In this document: positions 33,724 through 41,604 of the stretch, piece by piece
How the letters are laid out: each line of letters opens with the position of its first letter
Numbering within the stretch: the stretch's first letter is position 1
Assembly: GCA_964554105.1 (NCBI GenBank)
Contig: CAZKNF010000008.1
Location: 1 to 64,000 of the forward strand
Direction of reading: 5' to 3'
DNA length: 64,000 nucleotides
Origin: CAZKNF01 sp964554105
Lineage (GTDB): Bacteria; Bacteroidota; Rhodothermia; Rhodothermales; VXPQ01
Position numbers and translations under genes: made by a program
Notes under the pieces: generated by a model
The model's input: only the letters and a program-made list of their open reading frames with translations
Databases searched by the model: none
Told to the model about the DNA's origin: nothing

Positions 33724-34431
33724 CAGTGCCTGACGGCACTGTTCCTTGACGCGACTGAAAACTCTGGGCTGCATGAGGACGCCTGTGCCCGGCCGAAAGG
33801 CCGAACGGCAGGATGCGGCATTTGACGCAGAAGTATAGCAGGTTCGCCTGCGACAACTTCGTGCTTCGATGTGGACGATGTAATTCAGCAACGCAGACAC
33901 GCGGCTTCGGCTGCGCTGCAAGCACTGAATGCATCATCACGACAGCTATCATGGGACGCGGTTTCGACCGTGAGCCCGACGAGACGAATCGACCCTCGGG
34001 TCGACAATCCGATCGAAGATACTGCGGGCATCCGTTCTGCACGTTTCTATGATGCAGACGAGCCGAGAAGGGCGCTTGTGGAGTGCCGAAGCTTATCGAT
34101 ACGTCCGGCGGAAACGTCGGCGAGAAGAGCTGACGCACGATGAATCAGGCACCTGTAAACCTCGACTCCCTGTGGAGAGCGCGTATGAAACCGAACCACA
34201 GGCTATCGAAAGCCAGTGGCTCCTAAACCGTCTGCCCATGCGGTTTAGACGAACCGTGATCGGGAAACCGTTCGCCGTTCGAAAGCCACCGGTCGGCCTC
34301 CATACCGGCAAGAGAGTTTGGGCCTCCCGACTGGGACAGGCCGCTGTTTCGGCAGCGTCTGACTCAAGGGAGGCCATCGCGTTGAGGGAATTCGAGAGAG
34401 CGCTGGCTGCCGCAGGTGGTCGGCGTTTTTT
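33724..34431 (+). ncRNA. Candidate large structured non-coding RNA (about 700 nt, family not recognised)
   Basis: Between a strong promoter and an intrinsic terminator lies about 700 nt with no convincing reading frame but many perfect helices. Examples: CAGTGCC/GGCACTG with a 4-nt loop (33724-33741); CGGCC-GAAA-GGCCG (33790-33803); GCAGG-UUCG-CCUGC (33838-33851); three nested stems ATTCAG, GCAG and CGCGGC closing on a UUCG loop (33883-33930); TCGACC-CTCG-GGTCGA (33989-34004); TCTGCA/TGCAGA (34036-34058); CCTGTGG/CCACAGG (34169-34202); CTAAACCG/CGGTTTAG (34223-34248); GGCCTCCC/GGGAGGCC enclosing CGCTG/CAGCG (34321-34375). UUCG and GNRA loops are typical of real RNA. I found no RNase P, tmRNA, SRP, 6S, group I or group II signature. 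It could also be two shorter RNAs. Confidence 0.68.
34401..34431 (+). terminator. Terminator of the structured RNA candidate
   Basis: CGCTGGC (from 34401) pairs with a GGTCGGCG-type strand ending at 34425 (several G-U pairs), followed by six T at 34426-34431. It lies 54 nt before the glycosyltransferase start. Confidence 0.6.
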
Positions 34432-34484
34432 AGTTTTGTGGAAGCCGCACGTCCCGGCCGCACTCTTCTCCTCTGATCCTCGCA

Positions 34485-35138
34485 ATGTCCATCGAGCACC
34501 GCGTCTCGGCAGCCGTAGTCAACTATCAGACGCCCGACCTGCTCGAAACGGCCGTACGCAGCTTCCATTCATTCTATCCCGCAGTCAAGGTTCTTGTGAT
34601 CGATAACGGATCATCGGACGACTCCCCCGAGAGAATCGACGCGCTGTGTGGCTGCCTCGGAGATTCGGTCGAGGGCCGCTTTCTCAGCGAGAATCGCTTC
34701 CACGGACCCGCCATGGACCTGGCGCTGAGGGCGCTCGATACCCCGCTTGTGTATATTTTCGACAGCGACACCGAAACGGTGAGAGAGGGTTTTTTGGAAG
34801 AAATGACACGCCTCGCCAGTCGGGATGAGGTTTACGGCGTCGGACGCATCACGCACGTCAACAGGCGCGGCTTTGCTGCAAAAAGCGGCATTCCCGTTCT
34901 CGTGAGTGCCTATATGATGATCAAGCGCCGCCTGTACCTCGATCTGCCGCCGTTTGTCCATCATGGCCTTCCCGTCCTCGCCAATTTCTCGGCGGCGGCC
35001 CAAAGAGGCCACACACTGGAATCGTATCCGATCGACGAATTCGTGAATCACCTCGGTCGAGGAACCGCCGAACGCTACGGCTACGGCCTGGGGCTTCGAA
35101 GCCGCCTGGACTATCTCCTGAATAAATTGGGATGGTAG
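34485..35138 (+). CDS. Family 2-like glycosyltransferase (GT-A fold)
   Basis: The 217-residue protein has a GT-A N-terminus: VSAAVVNYQTPDLLETAVRS, VLVIDNGSSDDS with the nucleotide-binding Asp, and the metal-binding DSD in YIFDSDTETV near residues 91-97. It is short, without a membrane segment, and the C-terminal half is not typical of long family-2 enzymes (HHGLPVLANFSAAAQRG is distinctive). It probably transfers a sugar to a lipid or surface glycan. It starts 54 nt after a terminator and its stop converges with a minus-strand membrane protein gene 11 nt away. Confidence 0.85.
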   Translation: MSIEHRVSAAVVNYQTPDLLETAVRSFHSFYPAVKVLVIDNGSSDDSPERIDALCGCLGDSVEGRFLSENRFHGPAMDLALRALDTPLVYIFDSDTETVREGFLEEMTRLASRDEVYGVGRITHVNRRGFAAKSGIPVLVSAYMMIKRRLYLDLPPFVHHGLPVLANFSAAAQRGHTLESYPIDEFVNHLGRGTAERYGYGLGLRSRLDYLLNKLGW

Positions 35139-35148
35139 TGTGGGCGGC

Positions 35149-35973
35149 TCACAATTCGACGCCGAGATGACGGCCACGGATGAACCTGCCGAAAGCATAG
35201 AGTTCGAGCCCGAACGGGAGATACCCGATATAGCCGAGCAGCGGCATCTCGAATATGTGCCAGAAGTTGGCACCCGGGGTGTCGTACGTCCACTTGGGAT
35301 TCGAGTACATATTCCAGAATTCCCAGAAGAAACCGCAAAGAAGTGCGCCGAACGCCAGTGACACAGCCGGTCGCCAGTCCTTGCGCTCCAGCGCATCGAA
35401 CAGCGAAGGCCGCCCGATCCACACATTTATCGGCTCGATCAGGCAGAACATCGTTGCCCATACGAAGGGATAGAAGATCGTTGGGAGGGCGGAAATGGCA
35501 AAGACCAGCAGCCATCCCGTGCCGAAAAAGAACAGCATGACCGGTCGAGACGGAGGCACCCTCGGGCCGGTCCGAAATCTCTCGATCCACGAGAACGACC
35601 GTACGAGCTCCGCCGATCCCAGCACGGCGGGCACGACCGTCGAGAAGGCGAATGTGGCAAAAATCGCGTACTCAACGTCGGTGAAAATCTCGGATCCGAC
35701 GTACTGCCAGTTGCGCGTGCGCCAATTGAACAATTCGAAAATCCACCACGCCGGTGCAGAAACAACGAATAAGAGTGCGAAGTTGCGGCGCGAGCGAGTG
35801 AAGATGGAGGAGCCTCGGCGGACCATCACGAGACCGTCGACAGCCAGTGCATAGCCGAGCCAGAGCGGAAAGAAGAAGATGTGCGTCCGGGGTCCGTCGA
35901 GCGTCCAATTCAAAGTCCAGGAGACGGCGACCAGCACGACGCCAGCCCAGCCGTGAATAGGAAATCGTCTCAT
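35149..35973 (-). CDS. Polytopic membrane protein of unknown function
   Basis: The 274-residue protein has about seven to eight membrane helices, rich in Trp and Phe (WTLNWTLDG, FFFPLWLGYALAVDG, APAWWIFELFNWRTRNW, LCGFFWEFWNMYSNPKW, MPLLGYIGYLPFGLELYAF). I do not recognise a family; acidic and aromatic residues at helix ends (ELFNW, EFWNMYS, YIGYLPFG) recur in carotenoid- and lipid-handling membrane proteins but that is only impression. Its stop-start junction with the acyltransferase gene is a direct abutment (35973/35974), so it is likely part of the acyltransferase-SPT transcription unit. Confidence 0.8.
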   Translation of the reverse strand: MRRFPIHGWAGVVLVAVSWTLNWTLDGPRTHIFFFPLWLGYALAVDGLVMVRRGSSIFTRSRRNFALLFVVSAPAWWIFELFNWRTRNWQYVGSEIFTDVEYAIFATFAFSTVVPAVLGSAELVRSFSWIERFRTGPRVPPSRPVMLFFFGTGWLLVFAISALPTIFYPFVWATMFCLIEPINVWIGRPSLFDALERKDWRPAVSLAFGALLCGFFWEFWNMYSNPKWTYDTPGANFWHIFEMPLLGYIGYLPFGLELYAFGRFIRGRHLGVEL

Positions 35974-37116
35974 CTATTCTGAGAATCGGATCTCCATCAT
36001 CACGTATCGCTTGTCGACAACGGCACCAAAGGATTCGAGTGCGTTGCGAAGAACTTTGTTGGAATCGAGTACCCAGCTCATCTCGCTTGCATCGTATCCG
36101 TGCGTCGGTCCTTCCTCTATGATGGCCAGATTCAGGATCGCGTCGAGACCTCGCCCCTGGTACTCGCGGCGAATGCCCATGAGAGGCGTCCGAACCTCGT
36201 AAAGACCGCCGAAATTCGCGTAGGCCAACATCTTCGGCAAACCCAAAGGCAGCAGCCGCCCGTCATTTACCCGTTTGAGAAGCTGATTGATATTAGGTAT
36301 GGAGATCGAAAACGCTACCGGCTCGTCCCCATCCTCGAGAACGTATACGATCTTCGGATCGATAATCTGCTTCATCTCTTTCCCTAGTTGTGCGAACTCG
36401 GTCTCGGTCATGGGAACGTGCCCCCAATTCGCGGACCACGCATCGTTGTAGATGTGCAGAATGGTCTTCGCTTCCTCGTCGAAGCGGCGCATATCGATGT
36501 TGCGCAGCCGAAGATCTGGGTGTCTGCGCTTCACGATATCCGCTCCGCGGCGCAGCTTCTCGGTGTTCACATATTTCTTGTGGATGTAGTACGCCCACAT
36601 CGTCATTGCGGGTTGGAAGCCGTACCGTGTAAGGAATTCCTCGTAAAACGGCGGATTATACGGCATGAGCACGGAAGGCTCCCGGTCAAAGCCGTCGACA
36701 AGCAGGCCGGCGGTGTCGTTCATGGTGGGATTCACAGGCCCGCGCGCGCCCTTCATTCCTGCACGCTGAAGCCATTCGCGTGCGGAGTCCAGCAGCGCTG
36801 CGGCCACGTCGAAATCCTCAACCGTCTCGAAAAAGCCGAAAAAGCCGTTGGCATCGTTGTACTTCTGGAGATGCATGCCGTTGATGATCGCGGCAACGCG
36901 GCCGACCACACGTCCCGATCGGTCTTCCGCAAGGAAAAGCTGCATCGTTCCATGCTCGAAAAACGCGTTCCGTCCCTCGTCGATCGTTTTGTGCACGTCG
37001 CGCCGAAGTGGAGGTATCCAGGTCGGATTTGACCGATAGAAGTCGTACTGGAAATCCACAAACCGTCGTCGATCGCGGGTTGAATCAACGGCACGAACGG
37101 TAACGGAATCAGACAT
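35974..37116 (-). CDS. GNAT-fold N-acyltransferase next to an SPT-like gene (candidate bacterial ceramide synthase)
   Basis: The 380-residue protein starts with a GNAT-like beta-alpha pattern (VDFQYDFYRSNPTWIPPLRRDVH) and has a C-terminal acetyltransferase-like half with GIRREYQGRGLDAILNLAIIEEG, resembling motif A (Q/R-x-x-G-x-G/A). The early YRSNPTWIPPL motif is characteristic of this uncharacterised family in Bacteroidota. Caulobacter's ceramide synthase also belongs to the GNAT superfamily and its gene lies in the spt region, so N-acylation of the long-chain base is a reasonable hypothesis. It lies 36 nt downstream of the SPT-like gene and abuts the membrane protein gene. Fatty-acid specificity cannot be read from sequence. 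Confidence 0.8.
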   Translation of the reverse strand: MSDSVTVRAVDSTRDRRRFVDFQYDFYRSNPTWIPPLRRDVHKTIDEGRNAFFEHGTMQLFLAEDRSGRVVGRVAAIINGMHLQKYNDANGFFGFFETVEDFDVAAALLDSAREWLQRAGMKGARGPVNPTMNDTAGLLVDGFDREPSVLMPYNPPFYEEFLTRYGFQPAMTMWAYYIHKKYVNTEKLRRGADIVKRRHPDLRLRNIDMRRFDEEAKTILHIYNDAWSANWGHVPMTETEFAQLGKEMKQIIDPKIVYVLEDGDEPVAFSISIPNINQLLKRVNDGRLLPLGLPKMLAYANFGGLYEVRTPLMGIRREYQGRGLDAILNLAIIEEGPTHGYDASEMSWVLDSNKVLRNALESFGAVVDKRYVMMEIRFSE

Positions 37117-37152
37117 GGATCGGGACGTTGAAAACTCGGGGCCGGGACTCGC

Positions 37153-38448
37153 TTAAGCCGCCCCGTTGTTCTTGACGACACCGTGGCGACGTCCTACACG
37201 GCGAAACGCCTCGAGGATGAAATCGAGCTCGTCGTCGGTATGCGTGGCCATGTACGACGTCCGCATGAGCGATTGCCCCTGAGGTACGGCAGGCGGCACG
37301 ACGGCGTTGACGAAAACACCCTCCTCCAGCAAGTCACGCCAGAACTCGAAGCACGTCATCATATCGCCGATGACGACGGGGATGATCGGGGACTGGCTTG
37401 TCCATACGTTGAATCCCGCATTCTTGAATCCCGCACGCATGTAATCTGAGATCTGCCAGAGACGATCGAGTCGTTCCGGTTCGGATTCGAGGATGTCGAG
37501 GCATTTGAGAACTGTCGCGACGTTCGCCGGCGGCATCGATGCGCTGAATACGTGCGAATTACTCCGGTGTCGGATGAATTCAATGACGTCTTTGCTGCCG
37601 ATGCAAAACCCGCCCAGAGAGGCGAAACTCTTAGAAAACGTTCCGGTCGTAAGATGCACGGCATCTTCGAGGCCGAAGTAGGCGGCAGATCCGCGTCCAC
37701 CGGGGCCGATGACGCCGCAGGCGTGGGCATCGTCGAGCATGAGCGCCGCGCCGTATTCCTCCGCCAGCTCGACGAGTTCCGGAACCTTGGCAATCACGCC
37801 GCTCATCGAGAACACGCCGTCGGTAACGATGAGCTTGCCCGCACCGGGGTGCTCCGCGTGAACCTTTCCGAGGAGCCGCCGCAGATGATCCAGGTCATTG
37901 TGTCGGTATCTAAGCGTTTCGGCCAGACTTACCTGCGTGCCCGCCACGATGCAGGCGTGGTTGTCTTTATCGGAAAAGATGTAATCGTTCTTAGAGGCGA
38001 CGGCCTGTATGACCCCTTCATTGGTCATGTATCCGGTAGAGAAGAGAACGGCGGATTCACTTCCCATGAATTCGGCGAGGCGCTGCTCCAGCTCTATGTG
38101 CAGATCCAGCGTGCCGTTCAAAAAACGGCTTCCCGTACAACCTGTACCGTACTGCCTGATAGCTTTCGCAGCAGCTTCCTGCACGCGAGGGTCCGAGGTG
38201 AGGCCGAGATAATTGTTCGAACCCGCCATGATGATCTCGCGCCCGTTCATTATGGCTCGAGACCCGTCGTTACGCTCGATCGGACGGAAATAGGGATAGA
38301 GATCTGCTGCCTTCACCTGCGCATAGTCGCCCGTTTCCAGGAAGAAATCGTGGCATTTCTCAAAGAGTGCCGGCTCATCCTTCACAGTCTGAACCTCCTC
38401 CAACGGAGGTGTACGGTCGTTCTTCTGATAAAAGTCAGGCGTCGTCAT
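37153..38448 (-). CDS. spt: Serine palmitoyltransferase-like PLP enzyme (alpha-oxoamine synthase)
   Basis: The 431-residue protein is a class I/II aminotransferase-fold alpha-oxoamine synthase. Key features: NNYLGLTSDPRVQEAA, the GTGCTGSRFLNGTLDLHIELE block, His164 in DNHACI (stacks on PLP), Asp239 with His242 in LDDAHACG, and the Schiff-base Lys273 in TGTFSKSFASLGGF. The block with GTLDLHIELE and FSTGYMTNEG fits sphingolipid SPT better than KBL or BioF. The sulfonolipid enzyme, cysteate acyltransferase, is a close relative and Salinibacter makes sulfonolipids, so the amino-acid substrate (serine or cysteate) remains open. A GNAT acyltransferase follows. Confidence 0.88.
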   Translation of the reverse strand: MTTPDFYQKNDRTPPLEEVQTVKDEPALFEKCHDFFLETGDYAQVKAADLYPYFRPIERNDGSRAIMNGREIIMAGSNNYLGLTSDPRVQEAAAKAIRQYGTGCTGSRFLNGTLDLHIELEQRLAEFMGSESAVLFSTGYMTNEGVIQAVASKNDYIFSDKDNHACIVAGTQVSLAETLRYRHNDLDHLRRLLGKVHAEHPGAGKLIVTDGVFSMSGVIAKVPELVELAEEYGAALMLDDAHACGVIGPGGRGSAAYFGLEDAVHLTTGTFSKSFASLGGFCIGSKDVIEFIRHRSNSHVFSASMPPANVATVLKCLDILESEPERLDRLWQISDYMRAGFKNAGFNVWTSQSPIIPVVIGDMMTCFEFWRDLLEEGVFVNAVVPPAVPQGQSLMRTSYMATHTDDELDFILEAFRRVGRRHGVVKNNGAA

Positions 38449-38573
38449 TTTCGCCTCAATGAAAGCGTAGGGAGAACATTCGAACAGAGAGGGCAGATTG
38501 GGTGAATCAGCCCCGCTACATTACTATGCTGCAAATACTTAGCGTTTAAAATACAGAAATTCCTACACACATC

Positions 38574-39722
38574 TCATTTGATACCCTCGGCGGAGGGCAC
38601 GACGGGTGGGCCGGTGGTGGTGTTAACCGCGGCCGCAGGCCTCTCGTGAATGCGAGGCGAGATCGACGAAAGCACGCCTTCGATACAAGCTATTGCCTCT
38701 TTGTTCCCGCACGAATTTCTGTCTAAGAGCTTGTCTTCATAAGATTTCTGCCGTCTCAAGAACAGGGTGACGTCATCCGGATCGAGCGGACGATCGATGA
38801 CTGCGGCGCCCAGGCCATCTCGCTCGAGAAAAAGCGCGTTCATCGTCTGTTCGAAAATGCCGCGATTCGGAACCACGAGCTGTGGTTTGCCAAGAAAGAG
38901 CGCCTCGCTCATAAGTGTGAAACCGGCCGTTGAGATTACAGATCGGCTCGAGGCCAGGTCCTCGAGAAAGCCATCGATGCTCGGTTCCTTGAAGACCACG
39001 TTTTGGTAGCCTGCGGCGTCTGCCGGGGCGTCAAAATTGTAAACGACGAATGATGCATCGACCTCTCGCAGCACCTGGAGCACGTGCTCGGCGCCTGCTG
39101 TGCTGTTGTAGTAGACGAGGACATGGTCATCTCGCGTCGGCGTGAGTGATTGAATCCCGGGCCTGATGATAGGAGGGATCAGGCTCGTAGTTGATGGATT
39201 CTTTAGCGGTGGGAAAAAGAAGGAGGTGATCAGGACGCGAAGAGGGTCAGATGGCGTTATGAATCGAATGGTGGCCCTCGTGAGAGCTGCATTGAGGCAA
39301 TACCTGATCGGCAGTCGATACCGCGTCTCCGTCACGATCTGCTGATGGTTGAAAGAGATGACCGGAACGCCAACCCGATCGGCTGCTCGGTGAGAAAACG
39401 CTTCGAAATCCGTAATGAGCAGGTCTGGACCGAAATCGTCGAGATGTGCAGCGAGATCCGAAACGATGTCGTCAAGCCCCCAGACAACCTCGCGATTGCT
39501 GCGAATCGTGTCGAGCACTCGGACCTCATTGCCCTCCATAATCTGCCGAAGAGGAGGGACTGGAATCACGGGTTCACCCTTCGACTCGAGAATATCCTGA
39601 GCCGTGCCGCCGCAGCAGTAGACAATCTCGTGCCCGCGTCGTCGGAGATCGTCCGAAACGGCCATGACTCTGGACGTGTGTCCGCGGCCCTGCCCACTAA
39701 GTGCGTAAACGATTTTAGCCAT
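38574..39722 (-). CDS. Glycosyltransferase of the MJ1255/VC2487 type (GT-B fold)
   Basis: The 382-residue protein begins KIVYALSGQGRGHTSRVMAV, the conserved start of this family, with a first Rossmann domain that ends near residue 190 and a second domain with HVLVYYNSTAGAEHVLQVL and the donor-binding region STAGFTLMSEALFLGKPQLVVPNRGIFEQTMNA. Family members are putative UDP-sugar transferases acting on lipids or glycans; the substrate is not established. It stands 125 nt upstream of the SPT-like gene on the same strand, so a role in glycosylating a sphingolipid-type product can be proposed but not shown. Confidence 0.85.
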   Translation of the reverse strand: MAKIVYALSGQGRGHTSRVMAVSDDLRRRGHEIVYCCGGTAQDILESKGEPVIPVPPLRQIMEGNEVRVLDTIRSNREVVWGLDDIVSDLAAHLDDFGPDLLITDFEAFSHRAADRVGVPVISFNHQQIVTETRYRLPIRYCLNAALTRATIRFITPSDPLRVLITSFFFPPLKNPSTTSLIPPIIRPGIQSLTPTRDDHVLVYYNSTAGAEHVLQVLREVDASFVVYNFDAPADAAGYQNVVFKEPSIDGFLEDLASSRSVISTAGFTLMSEALFLGKPQLVVPNRGIFEQTMNALFLERDGLGAAVIDRPLDPDDVTLFLRRQKSYEDKLLDRNSCGNKEAIACIEGVLSSISPRIHERPAAAVNTTTGPPVVPSAEGIK

Positions 39723-39807
39723 GTCGCTTCAATTGCATCAATCGACCGTCAAACCGGTTCGGTTGGCGCTGACGGAGCATGTAGAAAAAGCCAGGACCGG
39801 TATCCAT

Positions 39808-39843
39808 AAAGAAGGCGGAAGGCCCCGGCCGGGCTGTTCCGCC
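39808..39843 (-). terminator. Terminator downstream of parA-parB-DUF5683
   Basis: On the minus strand GGCGGAA (39843-39837) pairs with TTCCGCC (39820-39814), with an inner CCGG-rich helix, and TTCTTT follows. It lies about 130 nt after the DUF5683 stop. Confidence 0.6.
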
Positions 39844-39971
39844 AAAAACGCCACTTCGTACGATATCCGTAGGCCAAAGGTTCGTCAGGGTCCGCTCACG
39901 CGGAATGACTGGCACGTCGATCCCGGCGGTGACCATCGCACTGTCCCGCATACGGCCTGATCGATCAACTT

Positions 39972-40685
39972 CTACCGGCTAAATTGCAGGGATGCGGAAA
40001 ATCCTCCCACAACCGGTTGCACAGACAGCGTCAAGTCCTCTCCGACGTCGAATTGCAGCAAATGTGCGTTGACATATGCATCAAGGATCGTGATTCCATA
40101 GAATAAGCCGATGCCAATGTATAAAAGGTCACGGTTTCGTCGGAGATTGTCCCGTGATTCCCGGAACGCGCCGACACTGGCTTCCGCTCGCTCTCGCGTG
40201 ATGTTGAGGCGATCGATGAGCTTCAGGAAGTCCGCTTCGTACTCGGGAAAGACCGGCTCGCCGTTCTCACGACGCGCGAGAAAGTGGTAGGAGTGCCGGT
40301 AAAGAAGATAATTTCTGTTCACGATGATCGCTGACGCCGCGAGCCCGCCGAGCCCTGCCCACACGATCGGTACCTTATAATACTGTCGATTGTAGGATTG
40401 ACCCCAGCCGGGGAGAACCGCGGCTCTCCATAGAGCCCCTTTCGGCGAAACGTTTTCCGGAAACGACGGCTCGTCCGCATTCTGACACAGTGCCGCTGAT
40501 GCCCCGGCGAATAGGAACAGCACCAGCGTGCAGCAAAAGGAGGTCAGCCACCTTGAGAGCAAGGCTCGAGCGCGGCGTGCGGAGCCGAATGAGCAGTTTG
40601 CAGATCTCTGATTCAAGATGCCGATAGCAAGGCAGGCGTCCCGCTCATCACAGAAGAAGATCGACGATTCGTTCCAGATCTTCAT
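39972..40685 (-). CDS. DUF5683 domain protein
   Basis: The 237-residue protein has a hydrophobic segment near residues 47-67 (signal or anchor), then the DUF5683 signature PKGALWRAAVLPGWGQSYNR, YYKVPIVWAGLG and further helices near residues 100-120 and 190-205, ending in short beta-strands (LTLSVQPVVGGFSASLQFSR). This family regularly follows parB in Bacteroidota; its function is unknown, and it is probably at the envelope. The start at 40685 overlaps the parB stop by 38 nt; a later alternative start would remove the first 25 or so residues, which are not typical. Confidence 0.85.
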   Translation of the reverse strand: MKIWNESSIFFCDERDACLAIGILNQRSANCSFGSARRARALLSRWLTSFCCTLVLFLFAGASAALCQNADEPSFPENVSPKGALWRAAVLPGWGQSYNRQYYKVPIVWAGLGGLAASAIIVNRNYLLYRHSYHFLARRENGEPVFPEYEADFLKLIDRLNITRERAEASVGAFRESRDNLRRNRDLLYIGIGLFYGITILDAYVNAHLLQFDVGEDLTLSVQPVVGGFSASLQFSR

Positions 40686-41583
40686 CGGAGTAGTATGCGA
40701 TCTCGATCTGTCCTCCGCCGCTCTTGTGATGAATTTTGACTTGCGTGCTTAGTCTCGACCGAAGCTGGGACGTGTACTCACGTACCTGAAGCGAATCGCG
40801 ATCGTTTTGTACTTCAACGCGCGATGTAGTAGCTCGATCGCGTTGATCGTCAGATTCCGCCTCCTTCTCGCTTTGTTCGCGCCACAGGCGAACACGGCTC
40901 TCGACTTCCCGAACCGAAAGATCTTCGTCTTCGATGGCCTCGAGCAGCTTTAATTGAACGCTGTCGTCGCTCACGGTGATGAGCGCTCGGGCATGGCCGA
41001 TGGATACGCGGCCATCGCGCAGGCTCGCCTGAATTCGCGGAGGCAGCCTCAGGAGACGGAGGAGATTGGCGACCGTGGCCCTGTTCTTGCCGACCTTTCG
41101 AGCCACCTGCTCCTGCGTCAAGTCGCATTCCTCGATGAGTCGCTGATACCCGAGCGCAATCTCGATAGGATTCAGCTCCTCCCGCTGGATGTTCTCGACG
41201 ATGGCCATCTCGAGCATCGCCTCGGAGTCCGCCTCGCGCACGTACGCTGGTATCCGCTTCAGTCCGGCGCGACGGGCCGCGCGAAGCCGTCGTTCGCCGG
41301 ATATTACCTCGAAGCCTTCGTCGGTGACGTGAATGGTAATCGGCTGGATTACGCCCAGTTGCAGCATCGACGCCGCGAGCTCGTCGAGCGCTTTTTCGTC
41401 GAACTCTTTGCGTGGCTGATATGGATTCGGGCGGACGCTGTCAACGTCGACCTCCGCCACGCGTCCCGCAAGTCGAACGTCGTCGGACCGATCAAACGGT
41501 CCTCCATCCTGATCCTGGGCCTCTTCCGGACTCGGAAGGATGGCACTTAAGCCGCGTCCGAGCGCTACTTTCCTGGATTTCAT
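40648..41583 (-). CDS. parB: Chromosome-partitioning protein ParB
   Basis: CTP-dependent DNA clamp that loads at parS sites. The 311-residue protein has RPNPYQPRKEFDEKALDELAASM, then the CTP-binding region ISGERRLRAARRAGL and the following ENIQREELNPIEIALGYQRL, then a helix-turn-helix with LTQEQVARKVGKNRATVANLLRLL near residues 150-175, a linker rich in charged residues and a C-terminal dimerisation segment. All blocks are in the expected order. It follows parA by 21 nt on the same strand. No parS-like palindrome was seen in the window. Confidence 0.96.
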   Translation of the reverse strand: MKSRKVALGRGLSAILPSPEEAQDQDGGPFDRSDDVRLAGRVAEVDVDSVRPNPYQPRKEFDEKALDELAASMLQLGVIQPITIHVTDEGFEVISGERRLRAARRAGLKRIPAYVREADSEAMLEMAIVENIQREELNPIEIALGYQRLIEECDLTQEQVARKVGKNRATVANLLRLLRLPPRIQASLRDGRVSIGHARALITVSDDSVQLKLLEAIEDEDLSVREVESRVRLWREQSEKEAESDDQRDRATTSRVEVQNDRDSLQVREYTSQLRSRLSTQVKIHHKSGGGQIEIAYYSDEDLERIVDLLL

Positions 41584-41604
41584 CGTGATGTGTCTCTTCG
41601 GGCG

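Noticed and set aside
33871..34143. 90-codon plus-strand frame within the structured RNA region
   Set aside because: It is Arg/Ala/Ser-rich without motifs and overlaps strong RNA helices. It seems a by-product of GC content.
33724..34431. RNase P RNA, tmRNA, 6S or intron for the structured RNA
   Set aside because: The universal GAGGAAAGTCC element of RNase P is absent (a lone GCTTATCG at 34091 is not enough). There is no tRNA-like CCA end or tag frame for tmRNA, no group II domain V, and the length exceeds 6S.
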